Made by a program: the position numbers and the translations under genes. DNA of 6,028 nucleotides, from the NCBI GenBank assembly GCA_028869725.1, contig JAGWRJ010000516.1, positions 1-6,028 on the forward strand, written 5' to 3'. This DNA comes from Alphaproteobacteria bacterium. Lineage in GTDB: Bacteria; Pseudomonadota; Alphaproteobacteria; Micropepsales; Micropepsaceae. Each line of letters opens with the position of its first letter. The first letter of the stretch is position 1. Shown here in pieces: positions 4,705 to 6,028 of this stretch. Below the pieces are notes generated by a model. The model saw nothing but the letters and a program-made list of their open reading frames with translations, was not told the DNA's origin and did not search any database.

Positions 4705-6028
4705 TTATACCTGTCCCAATGTACGAAGCTTGATGCTGGCGTGGATTTCATTCTGGCTGATCACCGTGGTCTGCGCACGGAAACGCTCGATGATCGAACG
4801 GACAAAGGGCCGGACCTGCGGCGAAGTAAGAAGCACCGGCACCTCACCCTGCTGGGCTGCAGCATCGAAGCGGTCGCGCACGCTCTGGATGAACTGCTGC
4901 AGCTGGCTCGGAGCCATGGCCAGCTGGCGGTCCTCGCCCTGGCCGACAATGCTTTCGGCGAAGGCCTGCTCCCAGGCCGGAGACAATGCGATCAGCGGCA
5001 GATAGCCACCCGGTGACAGATTCTGATGGCAGATCTGACGGGCAAGGCGGGTGCGTACATGTTCGCTCAGATAGAGCGCGTTCTTGGTGTGGCCCACAGC
5101 TTCGGCGATGCCTTCGAGCACGCCGGGCAGGTCGCGGATCGAAATGCGCTCCGCCAGAAGGGTCTGCAGCACCCGTTGCACCCCGGTGACCGAGATCTGC
5201 GCCGGGACGAGCTCGTCCACCAGCTTCTTCTGCTCGGGCGGCAGTTCGTCGAGCAGCTTCTTGGTTTCGGCGTAGGACAGAAGCTCCGCCATGTTGCCCT
5301 TGAGAACTTCCGTCAGATGCGTGGTCAGAACCGTGCCCGGATCGACGACCGTGAGTCCCTTGAACGAGGCCTCTTCCTGCAGGGTCTGCGAGACCCACAT
5401 TGCCGGCAGGCCAAAGGCAGGTTCGGTCGTGTGCGTTCCCGGCAGATCGATCGGCCGGCCCTGCGGATCCATCACCATCAGATTGCCGGGGAAGAGTTCA
5501 CCGCGGCCGGCTTCAACTTCTTTCAGGCACAGCCGGTACTCGTTGGCGCCCAGCTGCATGTTGTCGAGAATGCGCACACTTGGCATCACAAAGCCCATCT
5601 CCTGGGCAAGCTGGCGACGCAGTGCCTTGATTTGATCGGTGATGCGCTGTCCCTTGACGTCGTTGATCAGCGGCAGGAGCGCATAGCCAAGTTCGATCCG
5701 CAGCTGGTCAATCGCAAGAGCCTTGGCAATCGGTTCTTCACTGGGCTCGGCCGCAGCCTTGGCAGTCTGTTCCGCGACGATCTGGGCCTTGGCGGCTTCG
5801 CTTTTCTTCTTGTGGGCGAGCCACGCCGCACCGCCAACCAGCGCCGAAAGCAACATGAACACCAGCGTCGGCATGCCCGGAATGACGGCGACAATCGCCA
5901 TCACCGCGCTCGCAATGCCAAGTGCCTGGGGATAGTGGGAGAGCTGGCCAATGAGCGCCTTGTCGGTCGCACCTTCAACACCGGCCTTGGAGACCATGAG
6001 ACCGGCCGCCGTCGAGATGATGAGCGCC
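4705..6028 (-). CDS. flhA: Flagellar biosynthesis protein FlhA, C-terminal 440 residues (partial)
   Basis: FlhA is the inner-membrane export-gate protein of the flagellar type III secretion system; its cytoplasmic domain docks chaperone-substrate complexes. The frame is open to the right edge: ten codons before the internal ATG at 5997 read ALIISTAAGL, which continues the conserved family sequence into VSKAGVEGATDKAL, so the true start is outside. About 250 N-terminal residues, including the first membrane helices and the FHIPEP signature, are missing given a usual length near 700. Visible residues about 34-70 form the last two membrane helices, followed by a charged linker (KKKSEAAKAQ onward) and the four-subdomain cytoplasmic region. 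This region ends in the conserved stretch with PVLLTSPQVRPFVRSIIERF and VISQNEI near the C-terminus. It is the first visible gene of an flhA-flhF-flhG unit; the promoter lies upstream of the window. Confidence 0.95.
   Translation of the reverse strand, partial: ALIISTAAGLMVSKAGVEGATDKALIGQLSHYPQALGIASAVMAIVAVIPGMPTLVFMLLSALVGGAAWLAHKKKSEAAKAQIVAEQTAKAAAEPSEEPIAKALAIDQLRIELGYALLPLINDVKGQRITDQIKALRRQLAQEMGFVMPSVRILDNMQLGANEYRLCLKEVEAGRGELFPGNLMVMDPQGRPIDLPGTHTTEPAFGLPAMWVSQTLQEEASFKGLTVVDPGTVLTTHLTEVLKGNMAELLSYAETKKLLDELPPEQKKLVDELVPAQISVTGVQRVLQTLLAERISIRDLPGVLEGIAEAVGHTKNALYLSEHVRTRLARQICHQNLSPGGYLPLIALSPAWEQAFAESIVGQGEDRQLAMAPSQLQQFIQSVRDRFDAAAQQGEVPVLLTSPQVRPFVRSIIERFRAQTTVISQNEIHASIKLRTLGQV

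Noticed and set aside
4844..5398. 184-codon minus-strand frame inside flhA
   Set aside because: It is an out-of-frame shadow of flhA with low-complexity Arg/Gly/Ala composition.

Overview
This window reads as chromosomal DNA from a GC-rich, flagellated alphaproteobacterium. Three things support this: a MotA stator protein, an flhA-flhF-flhG gene cluster, and a perfect CtrA-type box (TTAA-N7-TTAAC), a cell-cycle and motility control site typical of Alphaproteobacteria. The C-terminal tail of the first, cut-off gene also resembles alphaproteobacterial receiver-domain proteins. The genus cannot be fixed; a relative of the Caulobacterales/Hyphomonadales is a guess from the CtrA box and gene content.

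Layout: the left edge holds the last 45 codons of a probable response regulator (+). A 150-base gap follows, with a 7-bp inverted repeat and a partial sigma-54-like promoter. Next is motA (+, 290-1159). A 63-residue membrane protein (-) shares the CTAG stop tetranucleotide with motA. A 192-base divergent spacer carries the CtrA box, then comes a 425-residue MFS transporter (+). From 2843 to the right edge the minus strand carries flhA (N-terminus cut off), flhF and flhG in transcription order, 6 bases apart and then overlapping by 19 bases, so they look like one translationally coupled operon.

How the genes fit together: FlhA is the export-gate component of the flagellar type III secretion system. 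FlhF (SRP-type GTPase) and FlhG (MinD-type ATPase) normally set flagellar position and number. MotA is half of the ion-driven stator; no motB lies in the window. The MFS transporter has no visible link to motility.

Most of the window is ordinary flagellar DNA. The best candidates for something new are three: an FlhF that has lost several diagnostic SRP-GTPase residues (G4 Lys to Ala, DTAGR Arg to Phe, I-box Arg to Gly), paired with an FlhG that lacks the N-terminal region where the FlhF-activating motif normally sits; a CtrA box in the spacer between two genes not obviously tied to motility; and the small two-helix membrane protein downstream of that box. No mobile element, CRISPR array, tRNA or rRNA was seen.
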